Origin: DATAFF01 sp044870245
GTDB lineage: Bacteria > Pseudomonadota > Alphaproteobacteria > Rhizobiales > Aestuariivirgaceae
NCBI GenBank assembly: GCA_044870245.1
Contig: JBIOYR010000047.1
Span: forward strand, 1-32,792
Direction of reading: 5' to 3'
Length of the DNA stretch: 32,792 nucleotides
A model generated the notes under the pieces. It was not told the DNA's origin and did not search any database. It worked only from the letters and a program-made list of their open reading frames with translations. Shown in pieces: positions 7,449 through 14,851 of the stretch. The position numbers were made by a program, and so were the translations under genes. The number at the start of each line of letters is the position of its first letter. The first letter of the stretch is position 1.

Positions 7449-7658
7449 GAATCGACTAGCGTCAATCTCCCGATCTCGCAGCATGGTGACGACACTGGCT
7501 TAAGTTGGAGTAAAGACGAATCGCGATTCAGGTGATTGCGCCATTTTCGCGGCAGGGGCTTAGGGTTTGTTAACTTTTGTGCGGGTATCTTAACCACGAA
7601 GATTAACCAGGGTCCGTCTTTGCGGATCCGAATTGCTCCTGGATGCGGGTCCAGAGTC
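7449..7658 (+). promoter_or_regulatory. ctrA upstream region: GANTC and TTAACC sites
   Basis: The 257-base gap between fliJ and ctrA has four GANTC sites (7449-7453, 7518-7522, 7525-7529, 7654-7658), the target of the CcrM cell-cycle methylase. It also has a GTTAAC at 7569-7574 and two TTAACC half-sites at 7590-7595 and 7603-7608. The spacing between the last two TTAA cores is 9, not the canonical 7. In Caulobacter, ctrA transcription is controlled by a GANTC site and by CtrA itself. By analogy this is a methylation-gated, autoregulated promoter region; that is inference. Confidence 0.6.
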
Positions 7659-7682
7659 GCGGATGTCGGGAAGGGGATGCTG

Positions 7683-8375
7683 ATGCGCGTGCTTCTTATC
7701 GAGGATGATTCAGCGACGGCGCAAAGCATCGAGCTGATGCTGAAATCCGAAGGCTTCAATATCTACACAACCGATCTCGGTGAGGAAGGAATCGATCTCG
7801 GCAAGCTGTATGACTATGACATCATACTGCTCGACCTCAATCTGCCGGACATGTCGGGCTTCGAGGTGCTGAGGTCGCTCAGGGTGTCGAAGGTCAACAC
7901 GCCGATCCTGATCCTTTCCGGTCTTGCCGGCATCGAGGACAAGGTGCGGGGCCTGGGCTTCGGCGCCGACGATTACATGACCAAGCCCTTCCACAAGGAC
8001 GAGCTGGTGGCGCGGATCCACGCGGTGGTGCGCCGCTCCAAGGGCCATGCGCAATCGGTCATCGCGACCGGCGATCTCATCGTCAATCTAGACACCAAGA
8101 CGGTCGAGGTGTCGGGGCAGCGGGTGCATCTGACCGGCAAGGAGTACCAGATGCTGGAGCTCCTGTCGCTGCGCAAGGGCACGACGCTCACCAAGGAGAT
8201 GTTCCTCAACCATCTCTATGGCGGCATGGACGAGCCGGAGCTCAAGATCATCGACGTGTTCATCTGCAAGCTGCGCAAAAAGCTGGCGATGGCAGCCGGC
8301 GGCCGGAACTACATCGAGACGGTGTGGGGCCGCGGCTATGTGCTGCGCGAAGGTGCAGCCGGCGAAGCAGCCTGA
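7683..8375 (+). CDS. ctrA: Cell-cycle master response regulator CtrA
   Basis: CtrA is the OmpR-family regulator that controls cell division, flagellar and envelope genes in alphaproteobacteria. The 230-residue product starts MRVLLIEDDSATAQSIELML. It has the phosphoacceptor Asp51 (LLDLNLPDMSG), the switch Lys in KPFHKDEL, and a C-terminal winged-helix domain with LTGKEYQMLELLSLRKG and LKIIDVFICKLRKKL. It ends in Ala-Ala, like the ClpXP-recognised end of Caulobacter CtrA. An ATG two codons earlier (7677) is an alternative start with slightly better spacing to AAGGGG. ChpT, its phosphotransferase, is the convergent neighbour, and CtrA-like boxes occur before this and other genes in the window. 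Confidence 0.97.
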   Translation: MRVLLIEDDSATAQSIELMLKSEGFNIYTTDLGEEGIDLGKLYDYDIILLDLNLPDMSGFEVLRSLRVSKVNTPILILSGLAGIEDKVRGLGFGADDYMTKPFHKDELVARIHAVVRRSKGHAQSVIATGDLIVNLDTKTVEVSGQRVHLTGKEYQMLELLSLRKGTTLTKEMFLNHLYGGMDEPELKIIDVFICKLRKKLAMAAGGRNYIETVWGRGYVLREGAAGEAA

Positions 8376-8379
8376 AAAG

Positions 8380-8446
8380 AGGCAGTAGGCATTAGGCAAA
8401 TAGGCAGTGAGCTGAGCATTTCGCCACTGCCTACTGCCTACCTGCC
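8380..8446. repeat. Heptad-based palindromic intergenic repeat, copy 2
   Basis: The left arm at 8380-8409 is made of AGGCAGT, AGGCATT, AGGCAAAT and AGGCAGT units. The right arm at 8425-8446 reads CACTGCCTACTGCCTAC, the reverse complement. It separates convergent ctrA and chpT, and supplies the last three codons and TAG stop of chpT. The left arm differs from that of copy 1 at only a few positions. Confidence 0.75.
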
Positions 8447-9057
8447 AGAAACACCACCGCTCGCGACTTGACCTCGGCAGCAATGGCGAAGCCTGACTGC
8501 TCGGCGAGGCGCAGGGCGTAATAGACCTGGATGACGCGGGCGTCGAACTCGGCAGCCGGAACCGAGCGGTCGAGCACGGCCCTGGTCTTGTCGGCGAGGC
8601 GCGCACCATCGCCTTCGGCGGTCGCCGAGAGAAGGTCGTCGGCCGCCTCGATGGTGACGATGCCGCCACGCGGCACGGCGGCGATCCCCAGCAGCAAGAG
8701 ATTGAGCAGGAGCTTCACCTCGTTTCTGTCGCGGGTGCGGCGCGGCGCCCGCCAATCGAGCTTGACCTTTTCGTCGCTGACGAAGAGGCGGGCAATGTCG
8801 CCTGCCTCGCCGAGATCGAGCATCGACCCGGCGCCACCGGCGGCGCCGAATGCCATGCGACAGAATTGCAGCTTGGCCGAGGCCTGGCGGGCCGAGCGCC
8901 GCACCAGCTCGAGAGCCAGCCGGCGCATCTCCTCATCGTCGTCCTCGTCCATCATTTCGAGACCGTTGGCGATGGCGCCGACGGGAGAGACGATGTCATG
9001 GCACACCCGGCTGCACAGAAGCGCTGCAAGGTCGAGGTCGCTCAGGAGGTTCGACAT
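8431..9057 (-). CDS. chpT: Histidine phosphotransferase ChpT
   Basis: ChpT passes phosphate from the hybrid kinase CckA to CtrA and CpdR. The 208-residue protein has the dimerisation/phosphotransfer helix LAALLCSRVCHDIVSPVGAI with the phosphoacceptor His20. A degenerate histidine-kinase-like ATPase fold follows (EVKLLLNLLLLGIAAVPRGG) without the nucleotide-binding G boxes, as expected for ChpT. It lies tail-to-tail with ctrA, so the two steps of the phosphorelay are adjacent. The last residues Gly-Arg-Gln and the stop are encoded by a palindromic repeat, so the C-terminus was probably altered by its insertion. The ribosome-binding site before the ATG at 9057 is weak. Confidence 0.9.
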   Translation of the reverse strand: MSNLLSDLDLAALLCSRVCHDIVSPVGAIANGLEMMDEDDDEEMRRLALELVRRSARQASAKLQFCRMAFGAAGGAGSMLDLGEAGDIARLFVSDEKVKLDWRAPRRTRDRNEVKLLLNLLLLGIAAVPRGGIVTIEAADDLLSATAEGDGARLADKTRAVLDRSVPAAEFDARVIQVYYALRLAEQSGFAIAAEVKSRAVVFLAGRQ

Positions 9058-9183
9058 GAAAGGTCCATGGGGTTGGCGCCGGCGATCCGCACGAATCGCC
9101 GATCATGGGTTGTCTCCGGGGCGAACTTACTCTAGGCGAACCGTGATGGAAGTTCCGCCGCCGCTCAGTTCACGGAAAAGCGC

Positions 9184-10023
9184 ATGACCGCCTCGCCCAG
9201 CCCCGATCCCCTGCTTCACGGCATGATTGCGCTGGCACTCGATGCCGGACGGGTGATTCTCGAATTCTACGAAGGGGGTGCCGATATCACGCTCAAGCCC
9301 GACGCATCGCCGGTGACCTCGGCCGACCTAGCGGCCGAGGCGATCATCATCGCCGGGCTCAAATCGCTGGCACCGGAAATTCCGGTGATCGCCGAGGAGG
9401 CCGTGGCGCGCGGCGACATGCCCAAGGCGGCGCAACGGTTCTTCCTGGTCGATCCGCTGGACGGCACCAAGGAATTCATCTCGCGCAACGGCGAGTTCAC
9501 CGTCAACATCGCGCTGATCGAGGCTGGTCAGCCGGTGGCGGGGGTGGTCTATGCCCCGGCAATCGGTCGCCTGTTCTGGGGCGAGCAGGGCAAGGGTGCG
9601 GCGGAGATGGTCGTCTCCGACCCCAAAGCGCAGGAACCGCCCGCGGGGCGACGGATCACTGCGCAGCAGGCGGTCGCCGGGGTTCCGATCAAGGTGGTGG
9701 CCAGCCGGTCGCATCGCGACGGCGAGACCGACCGGTTTCTCGCTTCCCTCGGCGATTGCGAGATCGTGTCGGCCGGATCGTCGGTCAAGTTCTGCCTGGT
9801 GGCGAGCGGCGAGGCCCAGCTCTATCCGCGGTTCGGCCGCACCATGGAATGGGACACGGCGGCGGGCCATGCGGTCCTGGCGGCGGCCGGCGGGACGGTC
9901 GTTACGGCGGATGGCGCCCCGCTTCTCTACGGCAAGGAGGCGGCGGGCTTCGCCAACCCGCCATTCATCGCGGCAGCCGGTCATCTCGGCGAAGTTAACC
10001 GTTTCTCAACGACCAGCCCCTAG
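9184..10023 (+). CDS. cysQ: 3'(2'),5'-bisphosphate nucleotidase CysQ
   Basis: CysQ removes 3'-phosphoadenosine 5'-phosphate (PAP), the by-product of PAPS use in sulfate assimilation and sulfotransfer. The 279-residue protein is of the inositol-monophosphatase fold, with metal ligands in VIAEEAVA, the signature VDPLDGTKEFISRNGEFTVN and the C-terminal GRTMEWDTAAGHAVL. These together separate CysQ from SuhB-type phosphatases. The start at 9184 has only a weak ribosome-binding site (GGAA). It is divergent from chpT. A sulfotransferase-like gene lies 2 kb away, but a direct link is speculation. Its last codons carry a CtrA-box-like site for the next gene. Confidence 0.93.
   Translation: MTASPSPDPLLHGMIALALDAGRVILEFYEGGADITLKPDASPVTSADLAAEAIIIAGLKSLAPEIPVIAEEAVARGDMPKAAQRFFLVDPLDGTKEFISRNGEFTVNIALIEAGQPVAGVVYAPAIGRLFWGEQGKGAAEMVVSDPKAQEPPAGRRITAQQAVAGVPIKVVASRSHRDGETDRFLASLGDCEIVSAGSSVKFCLVASGEAQLYPRFGRTMEWDTAAGHAVLAAAGGTVVTADGAPLLYGKEAAGFANPPFIAAAGHLGEVNRFSTTSP
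9995..10009 (+). promoter_or_regulatory. CtrA-box-like site upstream of the DUF1134 gene
   Basis: TTAA-CCGTTTC-TCAA matches the CtrA consensus TTAA-N7-TTAA with one substitution and exact spacing. It lies 119 bases before the DUF1134 start, inside the end of cysQ. Established knowledge: the Brucella DUF1134 protein EipA is reported to be under direct CtrA control. Confidence 0.5.
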
Positions 10024-10127
10024 CTTTCAGCGAATTGGGAAAAAACCGGCCGCAATCGCGCCAAAGCTCTGGCGCAGAGTTCGCCAAATCGGGAAAGCCG
10101 GTCGTTTCTGACATTGGTGGGAAGACA

Positions 10128-10733
10128 ATGACAATGCGTTTGGTCACCCTGGCCGGATGGGTCACGGCCGCCTTGTTGTGCCTCATTGTCGCCACGCCGC
10201 TGCCGGCCGCGGCGATCGGAACCTACGACCAGAGCGCGGCGGCGGGTCGGGCGACCTACTCGCTCGAGGAGATGGTGGAGACCGGTCACACGTTTTTCGG
10301 CAACACCACCAAAGGGGTGGCCCAGGCCATCGAGTATGTGTTCCAGCAGGCCGGCCGGCCGAGCGGCTACATCATCGGCGAGGAGGCCTCGGCGGCCTTT
10401 GTCGGTGGCCTGCGCTACGGCGAGGGCACGCTTTACCTCGCGAGTGGCGGGCAGCAGAAGGTCTATTGGCAGGGCCCATCGCTCGGATTCGACATCGGCG
10501 GCAACGGGTCCAGGACTCTGGTCCTCATCTACAACATCGATGCAACGCCGGAGATCTTCGATCACTTCGTAGGCGTCGAGGGTTCCGCCTATCTGGTCGG
10601 CGGGCTCGGGGTGAATTTCCAAACCAACCAGAAGCTGAAGCTGGCGCCGATCCGCACCGGCGTCGGGGCACGGCTCGGGGCCAATCTCGGCTACCTCAAA
10701 TATACCGATCAGCCGACCTGGAACCCCTTCTGA
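10128..10733 (+). CDS. Periplasmic DUF1134 (EipA-family) envelope protein
   Basis: This is a 201-residue exported protein. A signal peptide (MTMRLVTLAGWVTAALLCLI, cleavage after PAAA) precedes a DUF1134 domain from about residue 50, with FGNTTKGVAQAIEYVFQQ, GYIIGEEASAAFVGGLRYGEG and VYWQGPSLGFDIGGNG. The Brucella member EipA is a small periplasmic beta-barrel-like protein needed for envelope integrity and virulence. The ATG at 10128 follows GGTGGGAAG at good spacing; a second ATG two codons later would also work. The frame is open from 10035, but that part is not hydrophobic and would spoil the signal. A CtrA-like box lies upstream at 9995-10009. Confidence 0.88.
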   Translation: MTMRLVTLAGWVTAALLCLIVATPLPAAAIGTYDQSAAAGRATYSLEEMVETGHTFFGNTTKGVAQAIEYVFQQAGRPSGYIIGEEASAAFVGGLRYGEGTLYLASGGQQKVYWQGPSLGFDIGGNGSRTLVLIYNIDATPEIFDHFVGVEGSAYLVGGLGVNFQTNQKLKLAPIRTGVGARLGANLGYLKYTDQPTWNPF

Positions 10734-10857
10734 AGGACTGGTGACAACGCTCACAGCTGCAGTTTGCGCCTCGCCACTGGGGTCGCGCGGCGCTACTATC
10801 CGTCGTCAACTGCCTTTCGGGCATGCCGCCGGTCGAGCATTGGGAAAGCCTGATTAG

Positions 10858-11994
10858 ATGTCGCAGATCGAGACCCTCATGCTCCTTGGCCTCGGCTTTG
10901 CCCTGGCCGCCCTGATCAGCCTGTTCGTTGCCCGGGGGCTTTGGTACTATGCGTTGCGGCTCGGCAGCCTGCGCAACCAGCGGGCGACACCATCGGCGAT
11001 GGCGGAGCTCCAATCCGATCGCGATCGGCTGCGTGCCGAGTATGCCATGTTGAGCCGCAAGCTCGAATTGCGGCTTCAGGATCTCAAGACCAGGCTCGCC
11101 GAGCAGATGGCCGAGGTGGCGCGCAGCCGCAACCGCATCGATGCACTGATCACCGAGGTCGAGAAGCGCGAGCAGCTGGTCACGGCGCGCGACGAGGAGA
11201 TCGCCACGCTCCGGCTGCAGCTGTCGCCATTCGAGAACGAGCTCGCCTCGCGCACCCATTCGATCCAGCAGCTCAAGGAAATGATCCGCGACCGCGACGA
11301 GGACATCGACGCGATGCGGCTGACCATCGAGAATCTGACGCGGGAGATTGCCGATCGCGATCTCCACATCGCCACCATGACGGTGGACGGGGTGATGACC
11401 GGCGGACCGGCAAGCTCGATTCCGCCCGATGCCTTCACGGCGCATGAGCGGTTGCGCCAGCGCATCGAGGAGCTTTCCGGCCTGTCGATGCAGATCGAGG
11501 AGCAGCGGGCCCAGCTGACCGAGCAGCAGCGGGAGCTGGTGGCGCTCAAAAAGACCATCGACATCGCCAAGTCCGACGTGGTGGAGCACCCGCCGGAGCG
11601 CAGCCCGGCCACCGCTCCCCTGCCCGCCCCGGAGCGCGTCGGCGAGACCCGCTTCAAGATGGTGGATGCCGGCAGCCGCACGCTCGAGCAGCAGATCCAG
11701 GTGGCGGAAAAGGAAACCGAGGCGCTGCAGGAGGAATTGCGGCAACTCGATGAAAGCTGGAGCACGCGGCTTGCCGCGCTCGGGCTTTCCAATGGCAGCG
11801 AGATGGCAGGGCGGGACGGCGGAACGCCGCCCGAAACTCTGCAGGATTCCCGTCCTGCCGGGCGGGGTGATGCAGGCGCGCCACAGAAGCACGGGGCGGC
11901 ACCGCAGGAGATAAAGCGGAGCTCCCGGGGCTTCGCCAATGTCATCTCGCTCGCTGCCCGTATACGAGCGTTGCAGAAAGACATCGGCAAGTGA
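10858..11994 (+). CDS. Membrane-anchored coiled-coil protein of unknown function
   Basis: This 378-residue protein has one N-terminal membrane helix (about residues 7-30, MLLGLGFALAALISLFVARG) and a very long charged coiled coil (about 45-180 and 205-240). A Pro/Ala-rich linker (about 245-262) follows, then another helical segment (about 270-310), a low-complexity stretch (about 320-355) and a basic C-terminal helix. The topology suggests a cytoplasmic coiled coil tethered to the inner membrane. I do not recognise a named family; similar anchored coiled-coil proteins are common hypotheticals in Rhizobiales. It stands alone between the DUF1134 and peptidase genes. The ribosome-binding site is weak (GAAAG, 13 bases before the ATG). 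Confidence 0.8.
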   Translation: MSQIETLMLLGLGFALAALISLFVARGLWYYALRLGSLRNQRATPSAMAELQSDRDRLRAEYAMLSRKLELRLQDLKTRLAEQMAEVARSRNRIDALITEVEKREQLVTARDEEIATLRLQLSPFENELASRTHSIQQLKEMIRDRDEDIDAMRLTIENLTREIADRDLHIATMTVDGVMTGGPASSIPPDAFTAHERLRQRIEELSGLSMQIEEQRAQLTEQQRELVALKKTIDIAKSDVVEHPPERSPATAPLPAPERVGETRFKMVDAGSRTLEQQIQVAEKETEALQEELRQLDESWSTRLAALGLSNGSEMAGRDGGTPPETLQDSRPAGRGDAGAPQKHGAAPQEIKRSSRGFANVISLAARIRALQKDIGK

Positions 11995-12031
11995 AGATTC
12001 GCCACAGCTGAGGAACCGGCGTGCGGAAAAT

Positions 12032-12054
12032 GGACGGTTAGTCTCTGTCCGTCC
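12032..12054. terminator. Hairpin after the coiled-coil gene
   Basis: GGACGG at 12032-12037 and CCGTCC at 12049-12054 form a perfect 6-bp stem with an 11-base loop, 38 bases after the stop of the coiled-coil gene. No T-run follows, so it may be a weak terminator or only a chance hairpin. Confidence 0.3.
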
Positions 12055-12142
12055 AAGTCGGCTTGTGCTTCACTGATCGTGTTCGAGACGTGGCGTCTTT
12101 GAGGGCGCGCGCTCCGACAGGGACAAGACAGCGGGTGAGGGA

Positions 12143-12766
12143 TTGATTGCCGTGCGCCGGGTATTGCTGGCCGCAGCCATCATTGCGGCATGGGGAACTT
12201 GCGTCAGTTTTGCGTCGGCAGAAGTGCTGGGACCGCATCTGGAGACGCATGGCCCAGCCGATCCGCCGAAAGGGTTCGTGGGGTTCTGCGACACCGGTCC
12301 GTGGGCTTGCGGCACCGGAATCGCGGTCAAGAAGCGGCTGCGCAACGATTTCAGGCAAGTCGCGATCGAGGTGAACGGCCGGGTCAACCGGACCATCAAG
12401 CCCGAAACGGATATCGTCCAATATGGCGTCGAGGAACGGTGGACGCTGCCGGACAGCGGCAAGGGCGATTGCGAGGACTATGCCCTTCTGAAAAAGAAGC
12501 TGCTGATCGAACGCGGCGTGCCGGCGCAGAGGCTGTTGCTTGCCGTGGTGTTCACGCCGAAGAAGGAGCGCCATCTGGTGCTGGTGCTGAGGACCAGCGA
12601 TGCCGATCTCGTGCTCGACAATCTCGAGCTCAAGGTCCTCGACTGGCGCAAGACCGGCTATCGGGTCGTCGCCATGCAGAATCCGGGCGACGAGAGGAAC
12701 TGGCTGCTGGTCAAGCCGTCCGGCCAGCCCGACCCGGCGCATAATGTGGCGACGACGGAGAATTAG
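12143..12766 (+). CDS. Periplasmic transglutaminase-like cysteine peptidase (BTLCP/DUF920)
   Basis: This is a 207-residue exported protein. The signal peptide (residues 1 to about 26, ending SFASA) is followed by the bacterial transglutaminase-like cysteine proteinase domain. It has the catalytic triad Cys110 (GKGDCEDYALLK), His144 (RHLVLVLRT) and Asp159 (LVLDNLEL), plus the conserved VNRTIKPETDIVQYG and W-x-LP blocks. LapG, which trims surface adhesins under c-di-GMP control, belongs to this family, but most alphaproteobacterial members have no assigned substrate. A GGDEF/EAL gene converges on it and overlaps by 56 bases. The TTG at 12143 sits close to GTGAGGG; a GTG at 12152 is an alternative start. 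Confidence 0.88.
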   Translation: MIAVRRVLLAAAIIAAWGTCVSFASAEVLGPHLETHGPADPPKGFVGFCDTGPWACGTGIAVKKRLRNDFRQVAIEVNGRVNRTIKPETDIVQYGVEERWTLPDSGKGDCEDYALLKKKLLIERGVPAQRLLLAVVFTPKKERHLVLVLRTSDADLVLDNLELKVLDWRKTGYRVVAMQNPGDERNWLLVKPSGQPDPAHNVATTEN

Positions 12767-14750
12767 GGGCCGGCAGGCATGGCGGTGCCGCCACCATTGA
12801 GTCGGCAGGTTTCGGCCAGGCGTCCTTCATGATGAAATTGGCAACCTCGGTCTCGGGCAGTGGTCGGCTGAACAGATAGCCCTGGACCTGGTCGCAGCGA
12901 AGCCGCCTGACGAAAGCCGCCTCGTTCTCGGTCTCGATGCCCTCGGCAGTGACCGGCAGGCCGAGCGTGCGGCCAAGCGCGATGATCGTTCTCAGCACCC
13001 CGCGGGCCCGCGGATCGCGGTCGATGGCGCGAATGAATGACTGGTCGATCTTGAGCTTGTCGAAGGGGAACTGCCAGAGATAGCCGAGACTCGAATAGCC
13101 GGTGCCGAAATCGTCGAGCACCACCCGGACGCCAAGCGCCTGGAGCGCCCCGAGCCGCTCGCGGATCGCCGGCGAGTCGCGCAGCAGCACGCCCTCGGTG
13201 ACCTCGATCTCCAGACGCTCCGGCAGAAGCCCTGTCTCGGCAAGCGCGGATGCGATGTCGCCGACAATCGCGTCGGATTCGAATTGCACTGGCGACAGGT
13301 TGACCGCGATCTGCAGATGCTGCGGCCAGTGGGCGGCAAAGCGGCAGGCATGCATCAAGGTCCACCGGCCGATTGCCGCGATCGCCCCGGTGTGCTCGGC
13401 GGCTGGAATGAAGATGGCGGGCGAGATCTCTTCGCCCTTGGCGCCGGCCATGCGGATCAGCGCCTCGAAGCCCGATAGCCTTCCCGAGCGCAGGTCGATG
13501 ATCGGCTGATATTCGAGCCGGAAGCTCTCCGCCGCGATGGCGGCGTCGATGGTCCGCTGCAGCAACAGGCGGTCCTCGTACTGGCGCCCCATGCGGTCAT
13601 TGAAGAAATGCATGCGATTGCCGCCCGCCGCCTTGGCGGCATAGCGGGCGATGTCGGCGCGGCGCAACAGCTGCGAGGTCTCCCGTCCATCGGTCGGCGA
13701 GACCACCACGCCGACGCTGGACAACGGCTGGACGCGCTCGCTGCGCCATTCGACGGTCTGCGACAGAAGATCGAGAATGCGCCCGCCGACCCGTTCTGCC
13801 TCGATGGTCGCGGCATCGCTGCCGATGATGACGCCGAAAGTGTCGCCGCCGAGCCGCGCCACCACGCCGCCATTGCAGCCGGTGGCAAGACGCTGTGCGA
13901 CCGCCGTCAGCACATGATCGCCGCCTTCCTGGCCGAGTGCGTCATTGACCTGCATGAAGTGATCGATATCGACCAGCATGACGGCGGTCTCGCGGTCGTG
14001 TGCGGCATCGCGGGCGAGCATGTCGTCGAGCGCCTCGATGAAGGCCTGGCGATTGGGAAGGCCGGTCAGCGGGTCGTTGCGGGCGAGATAGCGGATCTGC
14101 GCGGCGCTTTTGCGCTGCTGAAAGCCGAGACCGGCATGGACCAGGATGCCGAGCAGCAGCAACAGCACCACAATCGAGATCGCCGTCTGCAGCGCTTGGG
14201 CCAGATAGGTGGATTTGAGCCCGTCCTGATCGACCGAAGCGACGAGGTAGCCGACCACATGGCCCGCGACCTTGAGCGGCAGGGTCACCCGAGCAAGGTC
14301 GCCGGTCCCCTGCTCCATGGCGACCAGCGGGCTCACCGTCGAGCCGGTGAGCGTCACGAGCGGCACGGTTGCGGTCTTGCCGTCGATCGGCTGGCCGCCG
14401 ACAAAGGCCATGCGCAAGGTGCCGCGGCGGTCGAAGATCTCAAAGGCCCGCACCCGCGACAGCCTTCCGGCATGCCGGTAGGCAGCGAGCGTCAAGGGCG
14501 AGGGCAACTCGCCTGCGAGAATGAGCAGGAACTCGGGTGTCGTCCTGACCAGGTAGTGCGACCAGTCGGAGGCCACCGCGACGGCATCGAGCCTGAGCAG
14601 CTGCTCGGTCCTGGATCTGAGATAGGCACAGCCCGCCGCCGCCGCGAGGACCAGCACCGAAAGCACGAGCACCAGGCGTCGCACCCCGTCCAGCCTGCCA
14701 ATATGGAATCCAGCCAAAGGTTCGCCGCCCGCTCGCCGTGTATCCGCCAC
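12711..14750 (-). CDS. Membrane GGDEF/EAL protein, probable c-di-GMP phosphodiesterase
   Basis: This is a 679-residue inner-membrane protein: TM1 (about 24-44), a periplasmic sensor region (45-185), TM2 (about 189-207), a GGDEF domain (about 222-385) and an EAL domain (about 400-650). The cyclase signature reads ARLGGDTFG, with Thr304 replacing the catalytic Glu, so diguanylate cyclase activity is doubtful. The EAL domain keeps Glu429 (FEALIRM), Asn484 (NLSP), Glu516/519 (EVTE), Asp546-547 (DDFGTGYSS), Lys567 (KIDQSF) and EGIET, and should be an active phosphodiesterase. The start is GTG with a weak ribosome-binding site. A CtrA half-site (TTAACCAT) lies 71 bases upstream. Unlike LapD it has no obvious HAMP domain. 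Confidence 0.92.
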   Translation of the reverse strand: MADTRRAGGEPLAGFHIGRLDGVRRLVLVLSVLVLAAAAGCAYLRSRTEQLLRLDAVAVASDWSHYLVRTTPEFLLILAGELPSPLTLAAYRHAGRLSRVRAFEIFDRRGTLRMAFVGGQPIDGKTATVPLVTLTGSTVSPLVAMEQGTGDLARVTLPLKVAGHVVGYLVASVDQDGLKSTYLAQALQTAISIVVLLLLLGILVHAGLGFQQRKSAAQIRYLARNDPLTGLPNRQAFIEALDDMLARDAAHDRETAVMLVDIDHFMQVNDALGQEGGDHVLTAVAQRLATGCNGGVVARLGGDTFGVIIGSDAATIEAERVGGRILDLLSQTVEWRSERVQPLSSVGVVVSPTDGRETSQLLRRADIARYAAKAAGGNRMHFFNDRMGRQYEDRLLLQRTIDAAIAAESFRLEYQPIIDLRSGRLSGFEALIRMAGAKGEEISPAIFIPAAEHTGAIAAIGRWTLMHACRFAAHWPQHLQIAVNLSPVQFESDAIVGDIASALAETGLLPERLEIEVTEGVLLRDSPAIRERLGALQALGVRVVLDDFGTGYSSLGYLWQFPFDKLKIDQSFIRAIDRDPRARGVLRTIIALGRTLGLPVTAEGIETENEAAFVRRLRCDQVQGYLFSRPLPETEVANFIMKDAWPKPADSMVAAPPCLPAPNSPSSPHYAPGRAGRTA

Positions 14751-14820
14751 CGGTCAAACTCGCAGCGCGAGAGCGAACAGGCGGTAAAGGATGCGACGTG
14801 CCCCAGGAAATCCGTTCGGG

Positions 14821-14839
14821 ATGGTTAAGCGGGGGTTAG
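14821..14839 (-). promoter_or_regulatory. CtrA-box-like site upstream of the GGDEF/EAL gene
   Basis: Read on the minus strand, CTAA-N7-TTAACCAT lies 71 bases before the GTG start. TTAACCAT is an exact CtrA half-site as described in Caulobacter, and the second half differs by one base with the canonical 7-base spacing. The site lies between the GGDEF/EAL gene and the end of rpoH, in the correct region to control the former. Confidence 0.45.
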
Positions 14840-14851
14840 GAGAGCTACTGC

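Noticed and set aside
12711..14750. GGDEF/EAL protein as a true LapD
   Set aside because: No HAMP domain is visible after TM2 and the EAL catalytic residues look intact, whereas LapD is a catalytically dead receptor with HAMP.
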